A stretch of DNA of 64,000 nucleotides, taken from the NCBI RefSeq assembly GCF_001995215.1, contig NZ_MUXN01000008.1:250854-314853 (forward strand), written 5' to 3'. The DNA is from Amycolatopsis azurea DSM 43854 (GTDB taxonomy: Bacteria; Actinomycetota; Actinomycetes; Mycobacteriales; Pseudonocardiaceae). Of the stretch, positions 36,956 to 45,721 are shown piece by piece (the first letter of the stretch is position 1; each line of letters begins with the position of its first letter). Made by a program: the position numbers and the translations under genes. A model generated the notes under the pieces. It was given only the letters and a program-made list of their open reading frames with translations, was not told the origin of the DNA and ran no database searches.

Positions 36956-37786
36956 ATGGTGGTGGAGATTCTCAGTGCGGTCGCCGTCGCGGGCGGTGCT
37001 TGGGTCGCGGCCAGCCTTCGGGTGGTGAAGCAGTACGAACGCGGTCTCGTGTTCCGGTTCGGGCGGGTGCGCCCGGCCATCCGGCAGCCGGGGCTCGCAC
37101 TGCTGGTGCCTTTCGCGGACAGGCTGCAGAAGGTCAACATGCAGATCGTCACGATGCCGATCCCCGCGCAGGACGGCATCACCCGCGACAACGTCACCGT
37201 GCGGGTGGACGCCGTCGTGTACTTCAAGGTGATCGACCCGGTGCTGGCCGCGGTCAACGTGCAGGACTACCGCTCGGCCGTCGGGCAGGTCGCGCAGACC
37301 TCGCTGCGGTCCATCATCGGCAAGAGCGACCTGGACGACCTGCTGTCGAACCGCGAACGGCTCAATGAGGGCCTGGAGCTGATGATCGACAGCCCGGCGC
37401 TGGACTGGGGCATCCACATCGACCGGGTCGAGATCAAGGACGTCGCGCTGCCGGAGTCGATGAAACGCTCGATGTCACGCCAGGCCGAAGCCGAACGCGA
37501 ACGGCGGGCGCGGGTCATCTCGGCCGACGGGGAACTCCAGGCGTCGTACAAGCTCTCGCAGGCGGCCGCGACCATGGCCGACACCCCGGCGGCGTTGCAG
37601 CTGCGGCTGCTGGAGACGGTCGTGCAGGTATCGGCGGAGAAGAACTCGACGCTGGTCCTGCCGTTCCCGGTGGAACTGCTGCGCTTCCTGGACGCGAACA
37701 CGCCGAAGAAGCCCGAGGCCGCGGAGTCCAACGGTCAGGTGGCTCCGGCGCCCAGGGAACCGGACGACGCTGGTCAGGGTCCCTGA
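36956..37786 (+). CDS. SPFH/band 7 (stomatin-like) membrane protein
   Basis: 276 residues: one N-terminal membrane segment, then the band 7 domain (VVKQYERGLVFRFGRV, GITRDNVTVRVDAVVYFKV, VAQTSLRSIIGK) and a coiled-coil region (SRQAEAERERRARVISADGE). It is a slipin-type scaffold that oligomerises at the membrane. The ATG at 36956 lies after GGGAG. No NfeD partner gene lies next to it. Monocistronic, with a hairpin past the stop. Confidence 0.9.
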   Translation: MVVEILSAVAVAGGAWVAASLRVVKQYERGLVFRFGRVRPAIRQPGLALLVPFADRLQKVNMQIVTMPIPAQDGITRDNVTVRVDAVVYFKVIDPVLAAVNVQDYRSAVGQVAQTSLRSIIGKSDLDDLLSNRERLNEGLELMIDSPALDWGIHIDRVEIKDVALPESMKRSMSRQAEAERERRARVISADGELQASYKLSQAAATMADTPAALQLRLLETVVQVSAEKNSTLVLPFPVELLRFLDANTPKKPEAAESNGQVAPAPREPDDAGQGP

Positions 37787-37797
37787 GGCATGAAGAA

Positions 37798-37832
37798 GCC
37801 CCAGGCGCTTGCGACAGAGGCGACACTGGGGC
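37798..37832. terminator. Hairpin after the SPFH gene
   Basis: GCCCCAG and CTGGGGC, 7-base arms around a 21-base loop, 12 bases past the stop. Moderate support. Confidence 0.55.
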
Positions 37833-37859
37833 GTTCGTCACTGACGGTAGCAACTTCGA

Positions 37860-38948
37860 GTGCCGTCCGTCGAGCCCGAAGAGCCCATGGTCTGGAGCTT
37901 GCTGTCCGAACCCCGGATGGCTCCCTACCTTGAGGGGGCCTCAGGAGACAAGGTCGAGGCCCTGCGGCTGTACGAGTGGAGCGCCCGAACCTCCTCTGCC
38001 GCTTTCGAGGTCGTCGGGCATCTCGAGGTGCTGCTTCGTAACGCTCTGGACAAGTGCCTTCGCGAGCACTTCCGAGAGGAGCAATGTGGCATCCCGTGGT
38101 TCCTGCTGCCGACCCCAGGCGGGGACAATGTGGCGGAGGCCGTGGCTGCGGTGCGGGAGCGGCTGCGTCCCCAGCGGAAAGAAACCCGGCACCAGATCAT
38201 CGCCGGATTGAGCTTCGGCTTCTGGTCCGGCTTGCTCGGTCCCAAGTACGAGGAGCTCTGGCGCGACTGTCTTCATCGTGCTTTCCCGAACTCGTCGGGG
38301 AAGCGAAAGCAGGTCGCCGTCGCTGTCGAGCGGGTCCGCAAGTTCCGGAACCGGCTCGCGCACCACGACTCGACGATCAACGTCGACATACCCTTCGAGC
38401 TTCGTCAGATCTTCGACCTGGCCGCGTACATCGACGCGGATGCAGCACGATGGTTGAAGCGATGCAGCGGATTGATGACCGTCTATGCGCAACGGCCGGT
38501 CACAATCGATGACACCGTCGTCGTGGCGGCGAAGCACGCTTGGCCGCTGTACGAGAGCTGCGCCGCTTACGTATGCCAATCCGGACGGGCGTTTCGACCG
38601 ATCGAGCGTATGGCGTTTTATGCGGACCGTGAGGTGAAGCTTGACGTTCCTGCTGTGCTTCACCGCCGGGACAACGTCGAGTGGTCTTCGGAAGAGGCGT
38701 CACGGCTCAGCGCCTCGGACGATCGGTTCGATCGTAAGATCGCCAAGGTCATCGAAGCCTCGGACGCGACCTGGACGGATGGTCGCTATCAGGTCTTCTT
38801 GCTGACCGGTCCGGGACATCCTGATCACCGGCAGTTGCGTGCGGCGCTGACTCATCAAGGCACCGGCAGAGGCTCGGCTTTCGTGAAGCGGCAGCGGTAT
38901 GTCTCGTTGCACTCGTTGGAGAACGCGATGACCACGGCAGACCTCTAG
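37860..38948 (+). CDS. Abi-like HEPN protein, candidate phage-defence RNase
   Basis: 362-residue protein whose first half matches Abi_2/AbiD-AbiF-type proteins: EVVGHLEVLLRNALDKCLRE, LSFGFWSGL (117-125) and KFRNRLAHHD (161-170), which contains the HEPN RNase motif R-x4-H. The second half (about 185-362) is an uncharacterised extension. Abi family members abort phage infection by RNA cleavage in lactococci. Codon use is visibly less GC-biased at third positions than neighbours, and the gene interrupts a region conserved with mycobacteria, so horizontal acquisition is likely. GTG start; no partner antitoxin is visible. Confidence 0.78.
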   Translation: MPSVEPEEPMVWSLLSEPRMAPYLEGASGDKVEALRLYEWSARTSSAAFEVVGHLEVLLRNALDKCLREHFREEQCGIPWFLLPTPGGDNVAEAVAAVRERLRPQRKETRHQIIAGLSFGFWSGLLGPKYEELWRDCLHRAFPNSSGKRKQVAVAVERVRKFRNRLAHHDSTINVDIPFELRQIFDLAAYIDADAARWLKRCSGLMTVYAQRPVTIDDTVVVAAKHAWPLYESCAAYVCQSGRAFRPIERMAFYADREVKLDVPAVLHRRDNVEWSSEEASRLSASDDRFDRKIAKVIEASDATWTDGRYQVFLLTGPGHPDHRQLRAALTHQGTGRGSAFVKRQRYVSLHSLENAMTTADL

Positions 38949-38955
38949 AACGTCG

Positions 38956-39636
38956 CTAATCCAGCTCCCCGTTGACGCCCAGAATGATCAAAGTCCCGAA
39001 GAAGCCAACGTACAGCGCGATCACGACGTAACCGATGATCACCGCGGCGAGCGCCATGCTGCGCCCGCCCGCTTCGCCGCGGTTCGCCTTCGCCAGCCCG
39101 ATGTGCCCCAGGATCACCCCGACGATCACGGTCACGCACGAGCAGAGCCCGACGAGCGAGCACACCAGCCCGGCGATCGCCATCCCGTTGTCCTGCGACC
39201 GCGGCGCCGCCGTGGCCGCATACGGGTTGTACGGCTGGCCGTACGGCTGAGGCGGGTACGCGGCGGGCAGCGGCGTCGGCGTGTACATCGGCGGGGGCGG
39301 AGCGTCCGGAGCCGCGAAGGACTGTGGGACGGGCTCGGCCGTCAGCGGATCGATGGTCTGCCCGTACGTCTCGTCCGGCACGGGCACCGGATCCGGCCCT
39401 GGAGCAGGAGCCGGTTCAGGGGCAGGCGCTGGCGCATCGGCCGAAGGAACCTCGAACGGAGCGGGCGGCTCGAACGGCGGAGGCGGCGTGAACGGTTCCG
39501 GCGGCTGGAACTGCTGCGGGCTCGACATCGCTTCGGACGGCGAGGGCGCCGGGGACGCCGAAGTCGGGTCCGAGAAAGTGTTCGAGTCGGTGTAGGACGA
39601 CGTCGACGGTGTGTCCTGCGAGTCGGAACTGCTCAT
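38956..39636 (-). CDS. DUF4190 membrane protein with long Pro-rich N-terminus
   Basis: 226 residues. The N-terminal 145 are low-complexity Pro/Ala/Ser/Gln with APAPEPAPAPGPDPVPVP-like runs; two transmembrane helices follow with the DUF4190 pattern GMAIAGLVCSLVGL, GHIGLAKANRGEAGG and MALAAVIIGYVVIAL. Function unknown. First of three tandem paralogues on this strand as listed, last in transcription order. Confidence 0.82.
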   Translation of the reverse strand: MSSSDSQDTPSTSSYTDSNTFSDPTSASPAPSPSEAMSSPQQFQPPEPFTPPPPFEPPAPFEVPSADAPAPAPEPAPAPGPDPVPVPDETYGQTIDPLTAEPVPQSFAAPDAPPPPMYTPTPLPAAYPPQPYGQPYNPYAATAAPRSQDNGMAIAGLVCSLVGLCSCVTVIVGVILGHIGLAKANRGEAGGRSMALAAVIIGYVVIALYVGFFGTLIILGVNGELD

Positions 39637-39685
39637 CCGTTGGCCCCCTGGTTCGTGCGGGACCCCACCGTATCCTCCGAACGGG

Positions 39686-40078
39686 TCACCGGACGCCCGC
39701 GGCACCGACCGCGAACACCACGAAAACGAACCACAGGATGATCGGGATCAGCCACAGCCCGGTGATCACGTAGCCGATGATCATCCCGGCCTGCGCCATG
39801 CCCTGCCCGCCCGCTTCGCCGCGTTTGGCCTTCCCGAGCGCTATGTGCCCGAAGATGATCCCCAGCAGCGCCGGGAAGCACATGATCAGCCCGATCAGCG
39901 AGCACACCAGCGACGCCACCGCCATGCCCTGGTCGGGCGGCCGGACGTAGGCCTGCTGGACGTAGTACTGCTGCTGAGGCTGATACGGCTGGAGACCGTA
40001 CGGCTGCTCGAACTGCCCGGAAGGCTGCTGCTGCCCATAAGGCTGTTGCTGCCCGTACGGGTCGTGCGGATTCGTCAT
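39686..40078 (-). CDS. DUF4190 membrane protein, short paralogue
   Basis: 130 residues: a Gln/Tyr/Pro-rich cytoplasmic tail (GQQQPYGQQQPSGQ) followed by the same two-helix module, GMAVASLVCSLIGLIM, GHIALGKAKRGEAGG and GMIIGYVITGL. The helix-flanking KAKRGEAGG loop is nearly identical in all three paralogues. Mycobacterial Rv1233c occupies the equivalent place. Confidence 0.85.
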   Translation of the reverse strand: MTNPHDPYGQQQPYGQQQPSGQFEQPYGLQPYQPQQQYYVQQAYVRPPDQGMAVASLVCSLIGLIMCFPALLGIIFGHIALGKAKRGEAGGQGMAQAGMIIGYVITGLWLIPIILWFVFVVFAVGAAGVR

Positions 40079-40112
40079 TGCGGGTCCCCTCGTCGGCTTC
40101 GGACCGTAGTCG

Positions 40113-40430
40113 TCAGCGGAATGCCCCGTGTTTCGCGGCCACGTTCAGCAGGACCGGGATCGCGATGGCGTACAGGATGATCATCAGATAGCCGACGATG
40201 AACGCGGCCAGCGCCATCCCCTTGCCGCCCACCTCGCCGCGCCGGGCCTTCGCGAAGGCGACGTGCCCCATGACGATCCCCGGGATCACGGACACCAGTC
40301 CGATCAGTCCGAAGAGTGAAAAGATCAGGGCGGCGATGGCCAGACCGGAGTCCTTGCTCCGCGCCGGAGCCTGGTTCGGAAAGGTGTACTGCTGTTGCGG
40401 TGGGAATCCACCAAACGGCTGCTGAGCCAC
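40113..40430 (-). CDS. DUF4190 membrane protein, shortest paralogue
   Basis: 105 residues: a short Gln/Phe-rich tail, then LAIAALIFSLFGLIG, GHVAFAKARRGEVGG and MALAAFIVGYLMIIL. The GTG start at 40430 is preceded by GAGGGGGAC, better than any upstream alternative. First gene in transcription order of the DUF4190 set; the three are spaced 35-50 bases apart and likely cotranscribed. Confidence 0.83.
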   Translation of the reverse strand: MAQQPFGGFPPQQQYTFPNQAPARSKDSGLAIAALIFSLFGLIGLVSVIPGIVMGHVAFAKARRGEVGGKGMALAAFIVGYLMIILYAIAIPVLLNVAAKHGAFR

Positions 40431-40587
40431 GTTCGTCCCCCTCGGACTGTGATCGGCTTGCCACTGTAGTGCGATGGCACGGATGGTGTACGCGTGACTG
40501 CGCTCATAGCGAGGTCCCCGGTCAGGCGTCATACTCACCGGTAACCCAGCGCCGGGAGCCCGGTGCGCGCGAATTTAGGGAGCAGCG

Positions 40588-41784
40588 ATGGCTCGCCTCG
40601 CCCAGACCGCCGGCTTGACCGACGTGCAGTCCGAAATCCTGGCCACGGTCCGCCAGTTCGTGGACAAGGAGGTCATCCCGCGCGCGCAGGAGCTCGAGCA
40701 CTCCGACACCTATCCCGCCGACATCGTCGAGGGGATGAAGGAGATGGGCCTGTTCGGGCTCACCATCCCGGAGGAGTACGGCGGCCTCGGCGAATCGCTG
40801 CTGACCTACGCGCTCGTGGTCGAGGAGATCGCGCGCGGCTGGATGAGCGTTTCCGGCGTCATCAACACGCACTTCATCGTGGCGCACATGATCTCTCGTC
40901 ACGGGACGCCGGAGCAGAAGCAGCACTTCCTGCCCCGCATGGCGACCGGCGAGGTGCGCGGCTCCTTCTCGATGTCCGAGCCCGACCTCGGTTCCGACGT
41001 CGCCGCGATCAAGACCCGCGCCCGCAAGACCGACGACGGCTACGTCATCGACGGCTCCAAGATGTGGCTGACCAACGGCGGCAGCTCCACCCTGATCGCG
41101 CTGCTCGTCAAGACCGACGAAGGCGCGGAGAAGGCCCACCAGAACCTGACCACTTTCCTGGTCGAGAAGCCGGAGGGCTTCGGTGAGGTCGCGCCCGGCC
41201 TCACCATCCCCGGCAAGATCGACAAGATGGGCTACAAGGGCGTCGACACCACCGAAGCCGTGTTCGACGGCTACAAGATCGGTGCCGACAAGGTCCTCGG
41301 CGAGGCGCCGGGCAAGGGCTTCGCGTACATGATGGACGGTGTCGAGGTCGGCCGGGTCAACGTCGCCGCGCGCGCCTGTGGCATCGCGATCCGCGCGTTC
41401 GAGCTGGCCGTGGAGTACGCCCAGCAGCGCAAGACCTTCGGCAAGGCGATCGCCGAGCACCAGGCGATCGCGTTCAAACTCGCCGAGATGGCCACCAAGG
41501 TCGAGGCCGCGCACCTGATGATGGTCAACGCCGCCCGCCTCAAGGACTCCGGCGAGCGCAACGACGTCGAGGCCGGCATGGCGAAGCTGATCGCCAGCGA
41601 GTACTGCGCCGAGGTCACCCAGGACTCCTTCCGCATCCACGGCGGCTACGGCTACTCCAAGGAGTACGAGATCGAGCGCCTGATGCGCGAGGCGCCGTTC
41701 CTGCTCATCGGCGAGGGCACCAGCGAGATCCAGAAGACCATCATCAGCCGCGGCCTGCTCCGTGAGTACAAGTCCCGCTCCTGA
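40588..41784 (+). CDS. Acyl-CoA dehydrogenase
   Basis: FAD-dependent enzyme of 398 residues introducing a 2,3 double bond into an acyl-CoA. FSMSEPDLGSDVAAIKT and WLTNGG lie in the middle beta domain; QQRKTFGKAIAEHQAI and SFRIHGGYGYSKEYEIERL in the C-terminal helical domain; the catalytic Glu region is IGEGTSEIQK. The start follows GGAGCAGCG. It stands between the DUF4190 genes and a stress-protein gene. Chain-length preference is not readable. Confidence 0.92.
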   Translation: MARLAQTAGLTDVQSEILATVRQFVDKEVIPRAQELEHSDTYPADIVEGMKEMGLFGLTIPEEYGGLGESLLTYALVVEEIARGWMSVSGVINTHFIVAHMISRHGTPEQKQHFLPRMATGEVRGSFSMSEPDLGSDVAAIKTRARKTDDGYVIDGSKMWLTNGGSSTLIALLVKTDEGAEKAHQNLTTFLVEKPEGFGEVAPGLTIPGKIDKMGYKGVDTTEAVFDGYKIGADKVLGEAPGKGFAYMMDGVEVGRVNVAARACGIAIRAFELAVEYAQQRKTFGKAIAEHQAIAFKLAEMATKVEAAHLMMVNAARLKDSGERNDVEAGMAKLIASEYCAEVTQDSFRIHGGYGYSKEYEIERLMREAPFLLIGEGTSEIQKTIISRGLLREYKSRS

Positions 41785-41797
41785 ACGTTCGCGCCTT

Positions 41798-41833
41798 TCG
41801 CCCGTCCTTGAGAAGATGGACCGGGACGGGCGA
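41798..41833. terminator. Hairpin after the acyl-CoA dehydrogenase gene
   Basis: TCGCCCGTCC and GGACGGGCGA, 10-base perfect arms, 16-base loop, ending 11 bases before the next start codon. Confidence 0.6.
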
Positions 41834-41844
41834 GAGGTGATTAC

Positions 41845-42360
41845 GTGAGTGCTCCCTTTGGCGGAGGCGGCCGGGCCGCAGGTGGGCTGCCCAGGCTGCC
41901 GACACCGCCTTCCGGCTGGCCGATCGGCTCCTACGCGACGTACGGCGAGGCGCAGCACGCCGTCGACTTCCTCGCGGAGAAGGAATTCGGCGTCGCCGAC
42001 GTGACCATCGTCGGCGTCGACCTGATGCTCGTGGAACGCATCCTCGGCAGGCTGAGCTGGGGCCGGGTGCTGGGCACCGGGGCGGTTTCTGGCGCGTGGT
42101 TCGGCCTGATCATCGGGCTGTTGCTGGGCATGTTCAACAACCAGGGGTTCGCCTGGCAGCCCATGATCGGCGGGCTCGTGCTCGGCATTCTGGCGTGGAC
42201 GGTCTTCGCGGCCATCAGCTACAGCATGTCCCGCCGCGACTTCTCCTCCGCGAGCCAGCTGGTCGCCGGCCGCTACGACGTGCTCTGCCAGCCACGATCG
42301 GCCGAACAGGGGCGTGAGCTTCTGGCCCAGCTCGCCCTGGGCGGTCGTCCCGCCGGGTGA
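41845..42360 (+). CDS. General stress protein 17M-like membrane protein
   Basis: 171 residues. IGSYATYGEAQHAVDFLAEKEF at about 25-47 is the conserved start of the general-stress-protein 17M-like domain, followed by VTIVGVDLMLVERI, two transmembrane helices with GxxxG-rich packing (SGAWFGLIIGLLLGMF, GGLVLGILAWTVFAAI) and a short soluble end (AGRYDVLCQPRSAEQGREL). Equivalent to Rv1234, upstream of the trehalose importer. The 42361-42606 gap after it holds a GGGCG/CGCCC dyad at 42447-42461 and presumably the importer promoter. Confidence 0.82.
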   Translation: MSAPFGGGGRAAGGLPRLPTPPSGWPIGSYATYGEAQHAVDFLAEKEFGVADVTIVGVDLMLVERILGRLSWGRVLGTGAVSGAWFGLIIGLLLGMFNNQGFAWQPMIGGLVLGILAWTVFAAISYSMSRRDFSSASQLVAGRYDVLCQPRSAEQGRELLAQLALGGRPAG

Positions 42361-42606
42361 CGCGGGGGCCGGGCCGACTGACATTCGGCGGTACTCGTTC
42401 ACCTGTTCGTCGTGCGGTCCGCTGAATCGTTACCGATACTGCTTGCGGGCGGTGATCGCCCGGAATAGGTTGCACAACACCAGTCGGGCGGTCATGTACT
42501 CCAGCGTGTCCGCCTGAGCACTAGCACGTCGGGGTGCTGGCGCGCGGGCTTCTTCAACGCGTCCTAGTGCCGCCGTTCCCCAGGCGTGCGCGGGTGAGGA
42601 GGCCTC

Positions 42607-43929
42607 ATGGGGAAGAGGATGAGCGCGAGCCGAAGGGGCCGCTCACCAGGCCGCACCGGCTCGCTACTCGGCGCGACAGCGCTGACGGTCGGCCTGCTGG
42701 CGGGCTGTGGTTCGGATGCCGGCCTGAAGATCAACGTCTACTACGCGCCCGAAGACAACTTCCAGTCCGTTGTGGACGATTGCACCAAGGCCTCGGGCGG
42801 GCGGTACGAGGTCGTCTACAACAAGCTCCCGCGACCGGCCGATGGCCAGCGGGAACAGATGGTGCGCCGTCTGGCCGCCGGGGACGATTCGCTCGACGTC
42901 CTGGGGTTGGACGTCACGTGGGTGTCCGAGTTCGCGGAGGCGGGCTGGGCCGAAGAATGGACGGGTGAGGCGAAGGCCGAAGCGACCGCGGGTGTCCTGC
43001 CCGGGCCGCTCGAAACCGCCACGTGGAACGGAAAACTCTACGCGGCGACCAAGAACACCAACGTCCAGCTGCTCTGGTACGACGACCGGCTGACCCCGTC
43101 GCCGCCGAAGACCTGGGACGAGATGATCGACCAGGCCAAGGCGCTCAAGGTGCAGGGCAAACCGGGGAACGTCGTGTTCACCGGCGCGCAGTACGAAGGC
43201 CTCGTCGTCATCTACAACACGCTCGTCGAGTCGGCGGGCGGCAAGATCCTCTCCGACGACGGCAAGTCCGTCGTGATGGACGAGGGTGCGATCAAGGCGC
43301 TGGAGATGCTCAAGAAGGTCACCACGGCCGGGATCACCGACCCGTCGCTGACCAACTCCAAGGAGGACGAGGTCCGTCAAGCCTTCCAGCGCGGCAACGC
43401 CGCCTTCGAGCTGAACTGGCCGTTCGTCTACGCCTCCTACGCCAAGGAGAAGAAGGCCGAGCTGCAGCACTTCAAGTGGACCACCTATCCGCGGTTCGAA
43501 GCGGGCAAGCCCGCCAAGACCACGATCGGTGGCTACAACCTGGCGGTCAGCTCGACTTCGAAGCACAAGGCCGAGGCCTACGAGGTCGCGCTGTGCCTGC
43601 GCAACGAGAAGAACCAGAAGTTCTCCGCGCTCAAGGACGGTGTCCCGCCGACGCTCGAATCGCTCTACACCGACACGGTCCCCCTCGACGCGACAGCGGG
43701 CGTGAGCGACGACAACCCGAGCATGGACACGAAATACCCGATGCGGGAAACGATTCTGGACGCGCTCAAGGACGCCGCGGTGCGCCCGCTGACGCCCGCG
43801 TACCAGAACGCCTCGACCGTGTTGTCGAAGGTGCTTTCCCCGCCCTCTGAAATCGATCCACAGAAGACGGCGGAGAAGCTGAAGAAAGAGCTCGCCGACG
43901 CGCTCCAGTCGAAGGGAGTGATCCCGTGA
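42607..43929 (+). CDS. lpqY: LpqY-type sugar-binding lipoprotein of ABC importer
   Basis: 440-residue substrate-binding lipoprotein. The lipobox LLAGC lies at about 30-34. The solute-binding fold shows QMVRRLAAGDDSLDVLGLDVTWVSEFA, WYDDRLTPSPPKTWDEMIDQA and FELNWPFVYA. The gene order binding protein, two permeases, ATPase, next to the Rv1234-like gene, equals M. tuberculosis lpqY-sugA-sugB-sugC, which recycles trehalose released from trehalose monomycolate. Trehalose as substrate here is inferred from synteny; related disaccharides are possible. Confidence 0.88.
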   Translation: MGKRMSASRRGRSPGRTGSLLGATALTVGLLAGCGSDAGLKINVYYAPEDNFQSVVDDCTKASGGRYEVVYNKLPRPADGQREQMVRRLAAGDDSLDVLGLDVTWVSEFAEAGWAEEWTGEAKAEATAGVLPGPLETATWNGKLYAATKNTNVQLLWYDDRLTPSPPKTWDEMIDQAKALKVQGKPGNVVFTGAQYEGLVVIYNTLVESAGGKILSDDGKSVVMDEGAIKALEMLKKVTTAGITDPSLTNSKEDEVRQAFQRGNAAFELNWPFVYASYAKEKKAELQHFKWTTYPRFEAGKPAKTTIGGYNLAVSSTSKHKAEAYEVALCLRNEKNQKFSALKDGVPPTLESLYTDTVPLDATAGVSDDNPSMDTKYPMRETILDALKDAAVRPLTPAYQNASTVLSKVLSPPSEIDPQKTAEKLKKELADALQSKGVIP

Positions 43930-44876
43930 CCGTGCAGGAAACCGCCGGTTCGGCGACCGAGAGCAAGCCGGGCAAGAAGGCGAAACCCGTTCTCAGTGAA
44001 GGAAAGAAGGCCGAGCGCAGACTGGGGCTCTGGCTGTGTGCCCCGGCGGCGTTCGTGATGATCGCCGTCACCGGGTATCCGATCATCTACTCGATCTGGC
44101 TTTCCCTGCAACGCTACGACCTCCGGTTCCCGGCGCAGCAGGAGTTCGTCGGCCTGGAGAACTACGTTTCGGTGCTGTCCAACGGTTACTGGTGGACGGC
44201 GTTCGGGACCACGATGGGGTTGACCATCGTTTCGGTGATCATCGAGTTCGTGCTGGGCATGGGCCTGGCGCTGATCATGCACCGGACGCTAGTCGGACGG
44301 GGCCTCGTGCGGACGGTCGCCCTGATCCCGTACGGCATCGTGACCGTGGTCGCGGCGTTCTCCTGGTACTACGCCTGGACGCCGGACACGGGCTACCTGG
44401 CCAACCTGTTCTTCCCGGATACCGCGCCGTTGACCGAGTACTGGCCTTCGCTGGCGATCATCGTGCTCGCCGAGGTGTGGAAGACGACGCCGTTCATGGC
44501 GCTGCTGCTGATGGCGGGGCTGGCGCTGGTGCCGGACGACCTGCTGAAGGCCGCGGCGATGGACGGCGCGACGGCGTGGCAGCGGTTCACCAAGGTGATG
44601 CTGCCGGTGATGAAGCCGGCGATCCTGGTGGCGCTGCTGTTCCGCACCCTGGACGCGTTCCGCATCTTCGACAACATCTTCGTGCTCACCAACGGCGCGC
44701 AGGACACGTCGTCGGTGTCGATGCAGACCTACAACAACCTGGTCAAGGGGCTGAACCTCGGGATCGGGTCGACGATGGCGGTGCTGATCTTCATCACGGT
44801 GGCGATCATCGCGTTCATCTTCATCAAGGTGTTCGGCACGGCCGCACCCGGCAGTGACAATGGGGGTAAACGCTGA
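43926..44876 (+). CDS. sugA: Sugar ABC transporter permease SugA
   Basis: 316-residue permease with six transmembrane helices after a charged N-terminal tail. The ATPase-contacting EAA loop reads [24 protein letters not shown] start, overlapping lpqY by four bases; its stop overlaps the next start (TGATG). Partner of SugB. Confidence 0.92.
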   Translation: MTVQETAGSATESKPGKKAKPVLSEGKKAERRLGLWLCAPAAFVMIAVTGYPIIYSIWLSLQRYDLRFPAQQEFVGLENYVSVLSNGYWWTAFGTTMGLTIVSVIIEFVLGMGLALIMHRTLVGRGLVRTVALIPYGIVTVVAAFSWYYAWTPDTGYLANLFFPDTAPLTEYWPSLAIIVLAEVWKTTPFMALLLMAGLALVPDDLLKAAAMDGATAWQRFTKVMLPVMKPAILVALLFRTLDAFRIFDNIFVLTNGAQDTSSVSMQTYNNLVKGLNLGIGSTMAVLIFITVAIIAFIFIKVFGTAAPGSDNGGKR

Positions 44877-45718
44877 TGGCCATCGGTGGAGCGGTCACTC
44901 CCGGCCGCAAGGTCAAATGGGGCCTCATCGACATCCTGGTCCTGGTGTTCGCGCTGTTCCCGGTGCTCTGGGTCGTCTCGCTTTCGTTCAAGACCAAGGA
45001 GACCCTGGACGATGGGAACTTCATCCCGTCGGAATGGACCTGGCAGAACTACGCGGACATCTTCGAGACCACGGAATTCATCCGGGCACTGGTGAACTCG
45101 ATCGGCATCGCGATCATCGCGACGGTGATCGCGGTCGTCCTCGGCACGATGGCGGCGTACGCGATCGCGCGGCTGGACTTCCCCGGCAAGCAGGTGCTGG
45201 TCGGGATGTCGTTGCTGATCGCGATGTTCCCGCAGGTCTCACTGGTGACGCCGCTGTTCAACATCGAACGTGAGCTGGGATTGTTCGACACCTGGCCGGG
45301 GCTGATCCTGCCCTACATCACGTTCGCGCTGCCGCTGTCGATCTACACGCTGTCCGCGTTCTTCCGGGAAATCCCGTGGGAGCTGGAAAAAGCGGCGAAG
45401 ATGGACGGCGCGACCCCGGCGCAGGCGTTCCGGAAGGTGATCGCGCCGCTGGCGGCACCAGGGGTGTTCACCACCGCGATCCTGGTGTTCATCTTCTGCT
45501 GGAACGACTTCCTGTTCGCGATCTCGCTGACTTCGACCGAGGCCTCGCGCACGGTCCCGGCGGCGCTGTCGTTCTTCACCGGGTCCTCGCAGTTCGAAGA
45601 CCCGACCGGGACGATCTCCGCGGCCGCCGTGGTGATCACCGTCCCGATCATCCTGTTCGTGTTGTTCTTCCAGCGTCGCATCGTGGCGGGGCTGACGTCC
45701 GGTGCGGTGAAGGGCTGA
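44876..45718 (+). CDS. sugB: Sugar ABC transporter permease SugB
   Basis: 280-residue permease with six transmembrane helices; the EAA loop reads [19 protein letters not shown] and the C-terminus ends in [14 protein letters not shown], typical of the MalG-like partner. Translationally coupled to sugA and three bases upstream of sugC. Confidence 0.93.
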   Translation: MAIGGAVTPGRKVKWGLIDILVLVFALFPVLWVVSLSFKTKETLDDGNFIPSEWTWQNYADIFETTEFIRALVNSIGIAIIATVIAVVLGTMAAYAIARLDFPGKQVLVGMSLLIAMFPQVSLVTPLFNIERELGLFDTWPGLILPYITFALPLSIYTLSAFFREIPWELEKAAKMDGATPAQAFRKVIAPLAAPGVFTTAILVFIFCWNDFLFAISLTSTEASRTVPAALSFFTGSSQFEDPTGTISAAAVVITVPIILFVLFFQRRIVAGLTSGAVKG

Positions 45719-45721
45719 CCC

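Noticed and set aside
35956-37257. Longer form of the phosphotransferase starting near 37257
   Set aside because: The extra N-terminus would be antisense to the SPFH gene; the GTG at 36867 fits the family start.
42361-42606. A tRNA or small RNA in the gap before lpqY
   Set aside because: No cloverleaf or CCA-type end could be built; only a short GGGCG/CGCCC dyad is present.
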